Shown here in pieces: positions 52,279-60,927 of a stretch of DNA of 64,000 bases; within the stretch, counting starts at the first letter, position 1; each line of letters starts with the position of its first letter. The position numbers and the translations under genes are program-made. Origin of the DNA: CAVXHQ01 sp963761735 (GTDB lineage Bacteria; Pseudomonadota; Alphaproteobacteria; Rhodobacterales; Rhodobacteraceae); contig CAVXHQ010000005.1 in NCBI GenBank assembly GCA_963761735.1, positions 1-64,000 on the forward strand. The letters run 5' to 3'. The notes below the pieces were generated by a model that was not told the DNA's origin, searched no databases, and saw only the letters and a program-made list of their open reading frames with translations.

Positions 52279-52590
52279 TCATCGACCTTCGCGGGTGGTT
52301 CCTCCGACCGAGAATCCTTCCGATCCATCCGAACCGTCATCGTCCGGGCCGGAGAGGACCGCGATGCGCGCCCAGGCGGTAAGGCCCATGACCACTGCAG
52401 CGATGCTTGCGAAGACCACGGTCCAGGTCTTTCCCGCGCCGCCTGTTTGGGAAAGCCCCTTTGCCGCGTGGAAGCCGGCTACGCCTGCGGGGAAAGCACA
52501 GAGCGCGCCGATGGCGAGGCGGATCGGTACGGCGCGGATCGTGACGAACGCGATCTGACCGGCGACTAGCGCGGGATCGCGCGACGCCAT
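52279..52590 (-). pseudogene. Element membrane-protein remnant
   Basis: From an ATG at 52590: MASRDPALVAGQIAFVTIRA, VPIRLAIGALCAFPAGVAGF, TVVFASIAAVVMGLTAWARI, then a polar tail. It is homologous by eye to the C-terminal two thirds of the membrane protein at 15251-15691. The N-terminal helices are missing and the frame runs unbroken out of the DUF6915 remnant, so a deletion fused the two. Confidence 0.6.
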
Positions 52591-52949
52591 GCGCGTATTG
52601 GCAAAGGGATCGACGCTTCCGTGGACTGGCTGCGCCCGGACCATCCAGGGCTCGGGCCGGATGCAGCGCACCCAATCCGCGAAGCTCGGGATGACGCCGA
52701 GATCCTCGATGACATGCTGTTCGCCGATGAGGCGTGTCGGGATGACACGGCCGATGGAGACGGTGATCGTCGCGCCAAAGAACGCTCCGGCATGAAGGTG
52801 CCGTCGGCGTGGTGGCGCAGCGCCCGGTGCCGGAAACCGGCGGTCTGGCTCTTGCTCTCGTCGAACCAGATGTGAAGGTTGATGCAATCCTCGGCCACGC
52901 CGCCGAAGCGTCGGGCCGAGTACAGCGCGTGGTGATAGGGATGTGCCAT
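52591..52949 (-). pseudogene. DUF6915-like gene, frameshifted
   Basis: ATG 52949 gives MAHPYHHALYSARRFGGVAE, DCINLHIWFDESKSQTAGFR, HRALRHHADGTFMPE. The frame then breaks; one base added (GG to GGG near 52785) gives FFGATITVSIGRVIPTRLIG, EQHVIEDLGVIPSFADWVRC, IRPEPWM. These motifs are those of the small DUF6915 proteins found beside ParB/toprim genes in the same element family (family name from memory). The 3' end is fused to the membrane remnant. Confidence 0.75.
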
Positions 52950-52960
52950 GTTGCTGCTCC

Positions 52961-53185
52961 TCAGAACACGTGTCCGGAGGAGTCGACATCCTCGAAGCGC
53001 CGATTGAATTCGAGCGTGATCGATCGGTCCGCCACGTCGAACGTGAAGATGCCGAAAGCGCCTGCATTGATCTCCCAGCCCTCGTGCTCCGGGGCGAGAC
53101 AATCGTAGGCCATGTGCTCGACGGCCTCACGAATGGACATGTTGCACTCGGTCGGATCAGTGTCGCGCCAGACCGTCACCGACCT
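52961..53185 (-). pseudogene. DUF6878-like gene, C-terminal fragment
   Basis: SVTVWRDTDPTECNMSIREA, VEHMAYDCLAPEHEGWEINA, GAFGIFTFDVADRSITLEFN, RRFEDVDSSGHVF. The GWE-N-GA-G-FTFDV pattern and terminal HVF are typical of DUF6878 element proteins (from memory). The N-terminal half is cut off by the DNA carrying the palindromic repeats and the istB remnant. It could restart at ATG 53140. Confidence 0.68.
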
Positions 53186-53283
53186 GGTGGAACAAGGCGC
53201 GCCGGCCTTTGATGCCGCGGTGCCGGTGCTCGCTCGATTGCCGAAGGCCGAAGTGGCCGGGCGGGAGGTCCGGTCCATTCATT

Positions 53284-53341
53284 GCCCGGCAGGCGATTGC
53301 AAAGCAATCTGCGCCCGGCAGGCGATTGCAATGCAATCTGC
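53284..53341. repeat. Two tandem 29-bp palindromic repeats
   Basis: Units at 53284-53312 and 53313-53341 begin GCCCGGCAGGC and contain GATTGC-AA(A/T)-GCAATC-type hairpins; they differ at one base, in the loop. I recall such GATTGCxxxGCAATC palindromes as dispersed repeats in Rhodobacterales chromosomes. Confidence 0.8.
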
Positions 53342-53399
53342 CGCGAGGGGCCTGCCGCATGAAGGCCGCGTTCGGCTGGCAAACGGTCCACCGGACTGT

Positions 53400-54078
53400 T
53401 TGCTGGTCCGCCTCACCCCGGCCTGCAAGGACCTCTCAGGCTTCGACTTCGCGGCCGGCGGGATCAACGAGGCCACGGTGCGCCAGCTGCATCGCGGCGC
53501 GTTCATGGACGGCGCGCAGAACGTCGTGCCGACCGGCGGCCCGGGGACCGGCAAAACGCATGTCGCGACAGCCCCTGGGGTGCAGGCTGTCGAACATCAT
53601 CGTCGCAAGGTCCGCTTCTTCTCGACCGTCGAGCTGGTCAACACTCTTGAACAGGAGAAGGCCAGGGCGAAGGCCGGGCAGCTCGCCGAAAGCCTCACCC
53701 GGCTCGATCTCGTGATCCTGGACAAACCGGGCTACCTGCCGTTCTCCACCTCGGGCAGCGCGCTGCTCTCCCACCGGCCGAGCAAGCTCTCTGGGCGGAC
53801 CAGCGTCGTCATCAGCACGAACCCGAGCTTCAGCGAACGGGCCACGGTCTTCGGCGATCCAAAGATGACAACCGCTCTGCCCGACCGCCTGACCCATCGC
53901 CGCCACATCCTGGAGACCGGAAACGACAGCTTCCGCTTCAGGGCCGGTTCGGCCGCCGCGGCGCGGAAAACCAAGGAGGACACGCATGCCGCGACCAAGG
54001 CCTGACCCACAAAACATAACCCAAAGGTGCGTCAGTCCTCGATGGAAAACCCGGCTCACTTCCGCGTGGAAATCAACA
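53400..54078 (+). mobile_element. Decayed IS21-type remnant (istB and terminal repeats)
   Basis: The frame contains LKDLSGFDFAAGG-type IstB sequence: NEATVRQLHRGAFMDGAQNV, Walker A GGPGTGKTHVATA, RRKVRFFSTVELVNTLEQEK, ILDKPGYLPFSTSGSALLSH, ERATVFGDPKMTTALPDRLT. Relative to functional IstB, the Walker B glutamate is replaced (DELGY to DKPGY), and the N-terminus and istA are missing. After the stop at 54005, GGAAAACCCGGCTCACTTCC and GCGTGGAAATCAACA look like IS21 terminal repeats ending in CA at 54078. Clearly inactive. Confidence 0.75.
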
Positions 54079-54463
54079 GGCTGGCAGGCTAACGCGGTGT
54101 TGCATGGTAAATGCCGTGATCTGGCGGAACCCGAGTGCGTCTTCTTGACAGGTTTTGCCGCATGGCGCCGATTTTGCCTGACTGTTGCGAAACACATCGT
54201 CCGCACGCTACGCGAGCGTCAAGAGAGTCCAACGCCCTGTCGCACCCGATCGACACACCGCCGGCCGCGAGACTGCAATGAGACAAGTGCCGGGACCTGT
54301 CCGTTGAAGCGCGAACGTTTCACACCGAAACCCGATCTTCATAAGCCAACGCCTAATCGACGCCAATTCAAATCATAGGTCGCCCGGCCGCCTCCCGTGG
54401 TACGACACGCTGTCGGAAACCGCCCGAAAATTCGGGACCGCCAACGGGAACGGAGCCCAGGAT
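54079..54463. other. Intergenic region before the monooxygenase operon
   Basis: 385 bp between the IS remnant and the flavin monooxygenase. No frame with a recognisable motif or ribosome site; the operon promoter is expected here. Confidence 0.5.
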
Positions 54464-55804
54464 ATGCCCCACGAAACAACTCATACCGTCGTCGTCGGCG
54501 GGGGTCAGGCCGGGATCGCCATGAGCGAGCATCTTGGCGCCGCGGGAATCGCTCACATCGTGCTGGAACGGGACCGGATCGCGGAACGCTGGCGTACGGC
54601 GCGCTGGGACGGTCTGGTGGCGAACGGCCCGGCATGGCACGACCGGTTTCCGGGGCTGACATTTGACGACATCCCGCAAGACAGTTTTGCGCCAAAAGAC
54701 CGGATTGCCGATTACTTCGAGGCCTATGCCGCCAAGATTGCGGCGCCGGTCCGGTGCGGTGTCGAGGTGACGCGCGCCTACCGGCGCACGGACGCGTCCG
54801 GCTTTCGGGTGAAGACCTCCGCCGGTACCATCGATGCGCAGACTGTCGTCGCCGCGACCGGGCCGTTTCAACGACCGGTGATCCCCCGGATTGTGCCGGA
54901 TGCAGTCGTGCCGTTTCAGATCCATTCCAGCGCCTATCGCAACCCGGGCCAATTGCCCGCCGGTGCGGTGCTGGTCGTCGGTGGCGGTGCCTCGGGCTCG
55001 CAGATCGCCGACGAATTGCACGGCGCCGGTCGCACGGTCAATCTTTCGGTCAGTGCGCATGGCCGCCCGCCGCGCCGCTATCGCGGGCGCGATTTCTGCT
55101 GGTGGCTGGGGGTGCTGGGCAAATGGGAACTTGCTGCACCTGCACCGGGGACCGAGCATGTGACGATCGCCGTCAGCGGTGCAAACGGTGGAAAGACCAT
55201 CGATTTTCGCCGTCTGGCGTCACAGGGCATCACCCTTCTGGGCCGCGTGCAGGACTGCCGCAACGGCGTTCTGCAGGTGGCGGGCGATCTGGCGAGCAAC
55301 ATCCGCACCGGCGACGCGGATTACCTCGCGGTTCTGGACGAGGCCGACGCCTATGCCGTGCGCACCGGCATCGATCTGCCGCCGGATCCCGAGGCCCGCG
55401 TGATCGCCGCCGATCCGGACTGTGTCACCGGTCCCGTGCTCGAACTGGACATGGCACAGGCAGACATCGCCGCCATCGTCTGGGCCACCGGCTATAAACG
55501 CGATTACGGCTGGCTCGAGGCGGATACTTTTGACGCGACGGGCGAGCCTGTGCATCAGCGCGGCGTATCGAACGAGCCGGGGGTTTATTTCCTTGGTCTG
55601 CCGTGGCTGTCGCGGCGCGGGTCGTCGTTTATCTGGGGGGTCTGGCACGACGCCCGGCACATCGCCGATCAGATCGCGATCCAGAACGCCTATATGGCGC
55701 ATGAACCGGGTCACGGCGCGACCGGGACACCCGAAAGATTGCCCGAAATCGAAAGGATGCCCGAAAACGAAAGGATGCCCAAGAACGAAAGGATGCCGGT
55801 ATGA
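54464..55804 (+). CDS. Flavin-containing monooxygenase-like oxidoreductase
   Basis: 446 residues. FAD-binding VVVGGGQAGIAMSEHLGAAG (about 9-28), a second Rossmann motif VLVVGGGASGSQIADELHGA (about 170-189), and the conserved ATG in VWATGYKRDYGWL place it with class B flavin monooxygenases. NAD(P)H is the likely electron donor. The stop overlaps the Rieske oxygenase start (ATGA), so it could act in the same pathway or even feed electrons. The C-terminus carries a hexapeptide repeat (LPEIER, MPENER, MPKNER). Substrate unknown. Confidence 0.88.
   Translation: MPHETTHTVVVGGGQAGIAMSEHLGAAGIAHIVLERDRIAERWRTARWDGLVANGPAWHDRFPGLTFDDIPQDSFAPKDRIADYFEAYAAKIAAPVRCGVEVTRAYRRTDASGFRVKTSAGTIDAQTVVAATGPFQRPVIPRIVPDAVVPFQIHSSAYRNPGQLPAGAVLVVGGGASGSQIADELHGAGRTVNLSVSAHGRPPRRYRGRDFCWWLGVLGKWELAAPAPGTEHVTIAVSGANGGKTIDFRRLASQGITLLGRVQDCRNGVLQVAGDLASNIRTGDADYLAVLDEADAYAVRTGIDLPPDPEARVIAADPDCVTGPVLELDMAQADIAAIVWATGYKRDYGWLEADTFDATGEPVHQRGVSNEPGVYFLGLPWLSRRGSSFIWGVWHDARHIADQIAIQNAYMAHEPGHGATGTPERLPEIERMPENERMPKNERMPV
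55739..55792 (+). repeat. Three 18-bp tandem repeats at the monooxygenase 3' end
   Basis: Units at 55739-55756, 55757-55774 and 55775-55792 follow ATGCCCGAAAACGAAAGG with few changes. They encode three hexapeptides and a partial fourth (MPV). Confidence 0.9.
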
Positions 55805-56934
55805 CACAGGCTGCCACGTCACCCGCTGCCGAACTTCGGGCCAATGCCGCGACGCCGTTCGAACGGGCGCGCGCAATGCCGTCCTCGGTCTATACCTCGG
55901 AGGAATTTCTCGCCCTCGAGCGGTCCGGTATCTTCGGTCTGGAATGGTACTGCATGGGCCGCGCCGATGCGCTGTCCGAGCCCGGCGATTACGCGACCCA
56001 CGACCTTGCCGGGCAACCCATTGTCGTTCTGCGCGACCGGAACGGTGCCTTGCGCGCCATGTCGAACGTGTGTCGTCACCGCATGTCGACCCTGCTGACA
56101 GGGCGCGGCAAGACCCGTTCCATCGTGTGCCCCTATCATGCGTGGACCTATAATCTCGACGGGAGCCTGCGTGCGGCCCCGGCGATGACGCTGAACGAGG
56201 GCTTCTGCACATCCGATTACGGCCTGCCGCAGATCCGCTGCGAGGAATGGGCAGGCTTCGTCTTCGTTTCGCTCAATCCCGACACACAGCCCGTCGCCGA
56301 GCGTCTGTCGGAAGCGACCGACCTGATCGCGGGCTATGACATGGCCAGCTATTCCGAAAACTTTCGCGAAGAACATGTCTGGGATACCAACTGGAAGGTT
56401 CTGGCCGAAAATTTCATGGAGAGCTATCACCTGCCGGTCTGCCATGCGGGCAGCATCGGCGGGCTGTCGCGGCTTGAGGACATGGTGTGCCCGCCGGGGC
56501 GTGCGGCGTTCAACTATCACACCATCCTCAAGGACGACAAATTGCGCATCGCGATGGCGCATCCGTCGAATACCCGGCTGACGGGCGACGCGCGGCGCAC
56601 GACGTTCCTGCTCGCGATCTATCCGTCGCTGATGATCACGCTGACACCGGGCTATTTCTGGTATCTGTCGCTCTATCCGCTCGCGCCGGGCAAGGTTCAC
56701 ATCCGCTTCGGCGGTGGCATGTCGAACGATTTCGCGGGCGATGCAGATGCCGACCAGAACTTTGCCGATCTCAAGGACCTGCTCGACCGCGTCAATATCG
56801 AGGACCGGGGCTGCACCGAAAAGGTGTTTCGGGGCCTGAGTGCGACGGACGCCGAACCGGGGCACCTTTCGCATCTGGAACGGCCCAACTACGATTTCGC
56901 GCAATACCTGTCGGCGCGTGTCTCGCCGGAATGA
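55801..56934 (+). CDS. Rieske non-heme iron oxygenase, alpha subunit
   Basis: 377 residues. The Rieske cluster ligands are VCRHRMSTLLTG and VCPYHAWTYNLDG (C-x-H ... C-x-x-H, about 97-120). The mononuclear iron site is NFMESYHLPVCHAG (two His), with an aspartate expected late in the protein. The bridging D/E is in the same motif. The sequence type resembles oxygenases that N-demethylate or hydroxylate quaternary-amine or carnitine-like substrates rather than aromatic dioxygenases, but the substrate is not readable. No separate reductase or ferredoxin gene is adjacent. Confidence 0.9.
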   Translation: MTQAATSPAAELRANAATPFERARAMPSSVYTSEEFLALERSGIFGLEWYCMGRADALSEPGDYATHDLAGQPIVVLRDRNGALRAMSNVCRHRMSTLLTGRGKTRSIVCPYHAWTYNLDGSLRAAPAMTLNEGFCTSDYGLPQIRCEEWAGFVFVSLNPDTQPVAERLSEATDLIAGYDMASYSENFREEHVWDTNWKVLAENFMESYHLPVCHAGSIGGLSRLEDMVCPPGRAAFNYHTILKDDKLRIAMAHPSNTRLTGDARRTTFLLAIYPSLMITLTPGYFWYLSLYPLAPGKVHIRFGGGMSNDFAGDADADQNFADLKDLLDRVNIEDRGCTEKVFRGLSATDAEPGHLSHLERPNYDFAQYLSARVSPE

Positions 56935-56967
56935 CCGACCCATCCGTCCCCAATCGCTGGAACCGCC

Positions 56968-57384
56968 ATGGCCCATACACGCATCCGCAAATTCAACACC
57001 GCCGACACCTATCCCGAACAACGCCTCTCGAACGACCTGTGTCAGGCCGTCGTCACGCAGGGCGGCAGGACGGTGTGGCTGCGCGGCCAGTGCCCGCAGG
57101 ATCTGGACGACGCGCGCAGCATCGACAGCCACGATCCCGTGGCCCAGACCCACAAGGTGATGCAAAACATCCGCCAGCTGATCGAAGAGGCGGGGGGCAC
57201 AATGGCGCATCTGGTAAAGGTCGTCGTCTACATCACCGACGTGCGCCACCGCGAGGCGGTGTACCGGACCATGGGCGAGTATATCGAAGGCGTGTTTCCG
57301 GTGTCGACGGGCCTGGTCGTCACCGCCCTTGCCCGGCCCGAATGGCTGGTCGAGATCGACGGCACGGCGGTGATCCCCGACTAA
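56968..57384 (+). CDS. RidA-family protein
   Basis: 138 residues: NDLCQAVVTQGGRTVWLRGQ, HDPVAQTHKVMQNIRQLIEE, VVYITDVRHREAVYRTMGEY, TGLVVTALARPEWLVEIDGT. RidA enzymes hydrolyse reactive imines and enamines. The key arginine is in ALARPEWLVEI. It lies 33 bp after the oxygenase and reads with it, in line with an amine substrate. Confidence 0.92.
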   Translation: MAHTRIRKFNTADTYPEQRLSNDLCQAVVTQGGRTVWLRGQCPQDLDDARSIDSHDPVAQTHKVMQNIRQLIEEAGGTMAHLVKVVVYITDVRHREAVYRTMGEYIEGVFPVSTGLVVTALARPEWLVEIDGTAVIPD

Positions 57385-57450
57385 GGCCCGACGCCGGGGC
57401 CGTCCGACGACGCACCCGGGGACTGTCCCCACACGAAAGGACCCCGCTGC

Positions 57451-58125
57451 ATGACCTTTTCTCTCGTCGCCCGCTGCGCCGATACCGGCATGTTCGGCGT
57501 TGCCATCTCGTCGTCGTCGCCCGCCGTCGCCGCCCGTTGCGCCTATGTGCGCGCGGGCGCGGGTGCCGTGGCATCGCAGAACGTCACCGATCCGGCATTG
57601 GGGCCATTCACGCTCGACGCGATGCAGGGCGGTGCATCCGCACAGGCGGCCGTGGCACAGGCGCGCGCGCATGGCCGATTTATCGAATACCGTCAGGTGC
57701 TTGCCATCGACGCGCAGGGGGGCACGGGCCTGCATTCGGGGCCGAACTCTCTGGGCATATTTACCGATGCACGCGGCGCGGATGTGCTGTCGGCGGGCAA
57801 CATGCTGGCAAACGGGGACGTGCCGCAGGCCATCGTCGACGCCTTTGTCGCCGCCACCGGTCACTTTGGCGACCGTCTGATTGCCGCCCTGCGCGCCGGG
57901 CGCGATGCGGGCGGCGAGGCAGGTCCGGTGCATTCCGCAGGCCTGATGATCGCAGGAAAGGTCCCTTGGCCCATTGCCGATCTGCGCTGCGACTGGACCG
58001 AAGACTGCCCCATCGACACGGTGGCGCGTGCCTGGGAGGTCTATAAACCGCAGATGGACGCCTATGTGCAACGCGCGCTGGACCCGCGCGCAGCCCCCTC
58101 CTACGGTGTGCCGGGCGACGCCTGA
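57451..58125 (+). CDS. DUF1028 (Ntn-hydrolase-like) protein
   Basis: 224 residues: MTFSLVARCADTGMFGVAIS, SSSPAVAARCAYVRAGAGAV, SQNVTDPALGPFTLDAMQGG, TGLHSGPNSLGIF. This is the DUF1028 family, with an Ntn-hydrolase fold and unknown reaction, often next to RidA genes. A CGAAAGGACCCC ribosome site precedes the start. It is the last gene of the catabolic operon. Confidence 0.92.
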   Translation: MTFSLVARCADTGMFGVAISSSSPAVAARCAYVRAGAGAVASQNVTDPALGPFTLDAMQGGASAQAAVAQARAHGRFIEYRQVLAIDAQGGTGLHSGPNSLGIFTDARGADVLSAGNMLANGDVPQAIVDAFVAATGHFGDRLIAALRAGRDAGGEAGPVHSAGLMIAGKVPWPIADLRCDWTEDCPIDTVARAWEVYKPQMDAYVQRALDPRAAPSYGVPGDA

Positions 58126-58181
58126 TCCTGTCGGGCAGGGGTGCCGCGTCGCGATTCGTGCCCACCGGGACACCTGCCGAC

Positions 58182-59111
58182 ATGCTGCGATATACCCTGC
58201 GACAGCTCGAATACTTCGTCGCCACCGGCGAGGCGGGCAGCATTGCGCGCGCGGCACAGCGGGTGAACGTGTCGTCGCCGTCCATTTCCACGGCGATCGC
58301 ACAACTCGAGAGGGAATGCGGCCTGTCCCTGTTCGTGCGCCATCATGCGCAGGGCCTGACGCTGACGCAGGCGGGCCGCGAGATTTTTGTGCAGGCGCAG
58401 ATCGTGCTGCGCGCCGCCGATGGCCTGCTGGACGTCGCACGCAGCATATCCGGAACCGTTCACGGGCCGTTGGCGGTCGGCTGTCTGCTGACACTTGCGC
58501 AGGTAATCCTGTCGCCGCTGCGCCGCAGTTTCGAGAACGCCTTTCCCGAGGTCCGCATTCGTCAGCGCGAACTGGATCAGGCCGCGATTTTCGGCCTACT
58601 GCGCCGGGCCGAAATCGACGTGGCCCTGACCTATGACATGGACGTGCCCGCCGACCTGAGGTTCGTCCCGCTCGCGACATTGCCGCCCTATGCCCTCGTG
58701 GGCTGCGACCACCCGCTCGCCGACCGCACCACCGTCACCGCCGACGATCTGCGTCCGCATCCGATGGTCCTGCTCGATCTGCCGTACAGCGCGGATTATT
58801 TCCTGTCGCTTTTCGACGGTCCGGGCGGGCGGCCCCGTGTGGCCGAACGGACGCGCGACATGGCCGTGATGCGCAGTATGGTCGCCAATGGTTTCGGCTA
58901 TTCGATTGCCAATATCCGCACGGTCGATACCGCGTCGCCGGACGGCGCGACGGTTCGGTTCATCCCGCTGGCGGGCAATCCCAGGCCGATCCGGATGGGG
59001 CTTTTGATGGCGCGGGGTGCCGACAGCGCCAGCGTGATCGGCGCGTTCATCGATCATTGCCGGGGTCTGGCCCGCGATGGCGCCTTGCCCGGTCTCAGGC
59101 CGCCAAACTAG
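58182..59111 (+). CDS. LysR-family regulator
   Basis: 309 residues from MLRYTLRQLEYFVATGEAGS; the HTH is SIARAAQRVNVSSPSISTAI, AQLERECGLSLFVRHHAQGL. The effector domain extends from HGPLAVGCLLTLAQVILSPL to the C-terminus. I chose ATG 58182 over 58158 because it gives the usual LysR opening. It follows the operon in the same direction and likely regulates it. Confidence 0.9.
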   Translation: MLRYTLRQLEYFVATGEAGSIARAAQRVNVSSPSISTAIAQLERECGLSLFVRHHAQGLTLTQAGREIFVQAQIVLRAADGLLDVARSISGTVHGPLAVGCLLTLAQVILSPLRRSFENAFPEVRIRQRELDQAAIFGLLRRAEIDVALTYDMDVPADLRFVPLATLPPYALVGCDHPLADRTTVTADDLRPHPMVLLDLPYSADYFLSLFDGPGGRPRVAERTRDMAVMRSMVANGFGYSIANIRTVDTASPDGATVRFIPLAGNPRPIRMGLLMARGADSASVIGAFIDHCRGLARDGALPGLRPPN

Positions 59112-59227
59112 ACGAGGACCGGCACCCGTCGCGGACCCCGCCGGTGCGGGCTTCTGCCACGGACGCAGCGTGCAACCGGCCCGATGCCACTGGCCACATG
59201 GCCTGCCCGCCTGTAGAACGCGTCTCC

Positions 59228-60079
59228 ATGAAAGAGCCCTTGCCCGACCGGCGCCCGCCGAAACCTGCTGCGTCTGCGCGCACGGCGCCGTCCGTCGCGC
59301 CGCGCGGGCCCGGAGGGGTGATCGCGTTCCGCGGTGTCCTTGGCAGTGCCATCGCCGAACTGGGGCGTCGCATCGTTGGCGGTGAGTGGGACGAGGGCGC
59401 CGCGATCCCGACCGAGGCCGAGCTGAGCGAAACCCTCGGCGTCGGACGTTCCGTCATCCGTGAGGCGTTCCGGATACTGGCGTCCAAAGGCATGATCCGC
59501 AGCCGCACCTCGGACGGAACCCGGGTGCTGCCGCGTGGCGACTGGCGGCTCCTCGATCCCGACGTCATGCAATGGCGCATTGCGGCGGGCGACACGGAAC
59601 CGCTGCTGCTCGATCTGTTGCGGGTGCGGGTGGTCCTCGAACCGGGGGTGGCGCGCGAGGCGACGCTGCATGCCGGACCGGCGGCGCGGGCGCGCATCCT
59701 TGCCGCCTGGCACGCGAAGGACGCGGCGTTTCGCGCCCCCGACGCAGACCTGGAGGCGCGCCGGGCGCGGTTTATCGAAACCGACCTTGAATTTCACCGG
59801 GCGTTTCTTGCCGCCGTGGATTCACCGCTGCTCGATCAGCTGTTCGCGGTGATCGAAACGGCGCTGTCGTTGCTGTTCGACCTGCAGATGCGGGCGCGTG
59901 GCTATGACACCGGGATGGTCGGCATCGAAGAAGGGCACCGCTGGCACGGCGCCGTGATCGACGCCTTCGAGCGCGGCGATGCCGAGGGCGCCCATGCCGC
60001 GATGTCCGATCTGATCGGGCGGGCAATCCTCGACGCGCATCAGGGGCTCGCGGCGCATCACGGACCGGCGCGCCCCTGA
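59228..60079 (+). CDS. GntR/FadR-family regulator
   Basis: 283 residues: a 30-residue disordered lead, winged helix (ELGRRIVGGEWDEGAAIPTE, AELSETLGVGRSVIREAFRI), then an FCD domain with metal-ligand histidines (FIETDLEFHRAFLAAVDSPL; GIEEGHRWHGAVIDAFERGD). It converges on the SDR gene, 22 bp overlapping. Likely sugar- or sugar-acid-responsive control of the adjacent SDR and ABC genes. Confidence 0.9.
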   Translation: MKEPLPDRRPPKPAASARTAPSVAPRGPGGVIAFRGVLGSAIAELGRRIVGGEWDEGAAIPTEAELSETLGVGRSVIREAFRILASKGMIRSRTSDGTRVLPRGDWRLLDPDVMQWRIAAGDTEPLLLDLLRVRVVLEPGVAREATLHAGPAARARILAAWHAKDAAFRAPDADLEARRARFIETDLEFHRAFLAAVDSPLLDQLFAVIETALSLLFDLQMRARGYDTGMVGIEEGHRWHGAVIDAFERGDAEGAHAAMSDLIGRAILDAHQGLAAHHGPARP

Positions 60080-60861
60080 GGCAGGGCGCTGTCGTACATC
60101 CGGATCGACACGCCGCCGTCCATGACGATGTTTTCGCCGACGATAAACCGCGCCTCGTCCGAGGCGAGCAGGGCCACGACCGCCGCCACCTCTTCGGGTT
60201 GGCACAATCTGCCGGGCGGCTGCTGCGCCTCGACGCGCGCCCGTGTGCCTGCGGCGTCGCCGGTCCCGGCGAACTGCACCTCTGCCAGCGGCGTGTCGAC
60301 GTAACCCGGCGAAATCGCGTTCACGGTGATGCCGCGCCCCGCGTATTCGAGGGCCAGCGCCCGGGTCAGCCCCAGCAGCCCGTGTTTCGCCACCGGATAG
60401 GGGAACGTGCCGGGAATGATCGTGAACGCGTGATTCGAAATGATGTTGACGATGCGCCCGTCGCCCCGGTCGAGCATTCCGGGCAAAACCGCGCGGGCGC
60501 AGTGCCACGCCCCGTCGAGATCGATGGCGAAACAGCGGCGCCAGGCGTCGTCGGGCATCGACAACGGCTCGTGAAAGACATTCACGCCCGCGCAGTTCAC
60601 CAGCACCGACACCGGGCCGAGCGCCGCCTCGGCCGCCGCAACCATTGTCTTGACGGAGGCATCGTCGGCCACGTCGCAGACAAACGCCTCGGCTGTGCCA
60701 CCCCCCGCCACGATGTCCGCCGCTGTCCGCGCGGCACTCTCGCCGTTGATGTCGGCAACCGCGATAGCAGCCCCCTCGGTGGACAGGCGCTGCGCGATGG
60801 CCGCCCCGATGCCCTGCGCCGCGCCCGTCACGATGGCCGTCCGGCCTGTCAGTCTCATCAT
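60058..60861 (-). CDS. SDR-family dehydrogenase
   Basis: 267 residues: cofactor motif TGAAQGIGAAIA (about 12-23), VLVNCAGVNVF, VNIISNHAFTI with the catalytic serine, and YPVAKHG (Tyr-x-x-x-Lys). The C-terminal FIVGENIVMDGGVSI is typical of SDR oxidoreductases. Divergent from the ABC transporter, it probably oxidises the imported sugar. Confidence 0.92.
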   Translation of the reverse strand: MMRLTGRTAIVTGAAQGIGAAIAQRLSTEGAAIAVADINGESAARTAADIVAGGGTAEAFVCDVADDASVKTMVAAAEAALGPVSVLVNCAGVNVFHEPLSMPDDAWRRCFAIDLDGAWHCARAVLPGMLDRGDGRIVNIISNHAFTIIPGTFPYPVAKHGLLGLTRALALEYAGRGITVNAISPGYVDTPLAEVQFAGTGDAAGTRARVEAQQPPGRLCQPEEVAAVVALLASDEARFIVGENIVMDGGVSIRMYDSALPQGRAGP

Positions 60862-60891
60862 TCGCTTGCCTTTGTCTGTTAAACACCCATA

Positions 60892-60909
60892 GGCTCGTTT
60901 TCACGAACC
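60892..60909. promoter_or_regulatory. Candidate operator in the SDR/ABC divergent region
   Basis: GGCTCGT-TTTC-ACGAACC is an inverted repeat with 7-bp arms and one mismatch, midway between the divergent SDR and binding-protein genes. FadR-type GntR proteins bind such dyads; the neighbouring GntR protein is the natural candidate. Confidence 0.5.
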
Positions 60910-60927
60910 GTCCAAGGGAGGATTACC

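Noticed and set aside
53112..53290. N-terminal part of the long plus-strand frame leading into istB
   Set aside because: It is antisense to the DUF6878 fragment and reads through the palindromic repeats; IstB similarity begins only near 53400.
53284..53341. A CRISPR array
   Set aside because: Only two units, directly abutting with no spacer, and no cas genes anywhere in the window.
55819..58680. A 953-codon open frame on the minus strand
   Set aside because: It runs antisense through the Rieske, RidA, DUF1028 and LysR genes, all of which have recognisable families; it is a GC-rich shadow frame.
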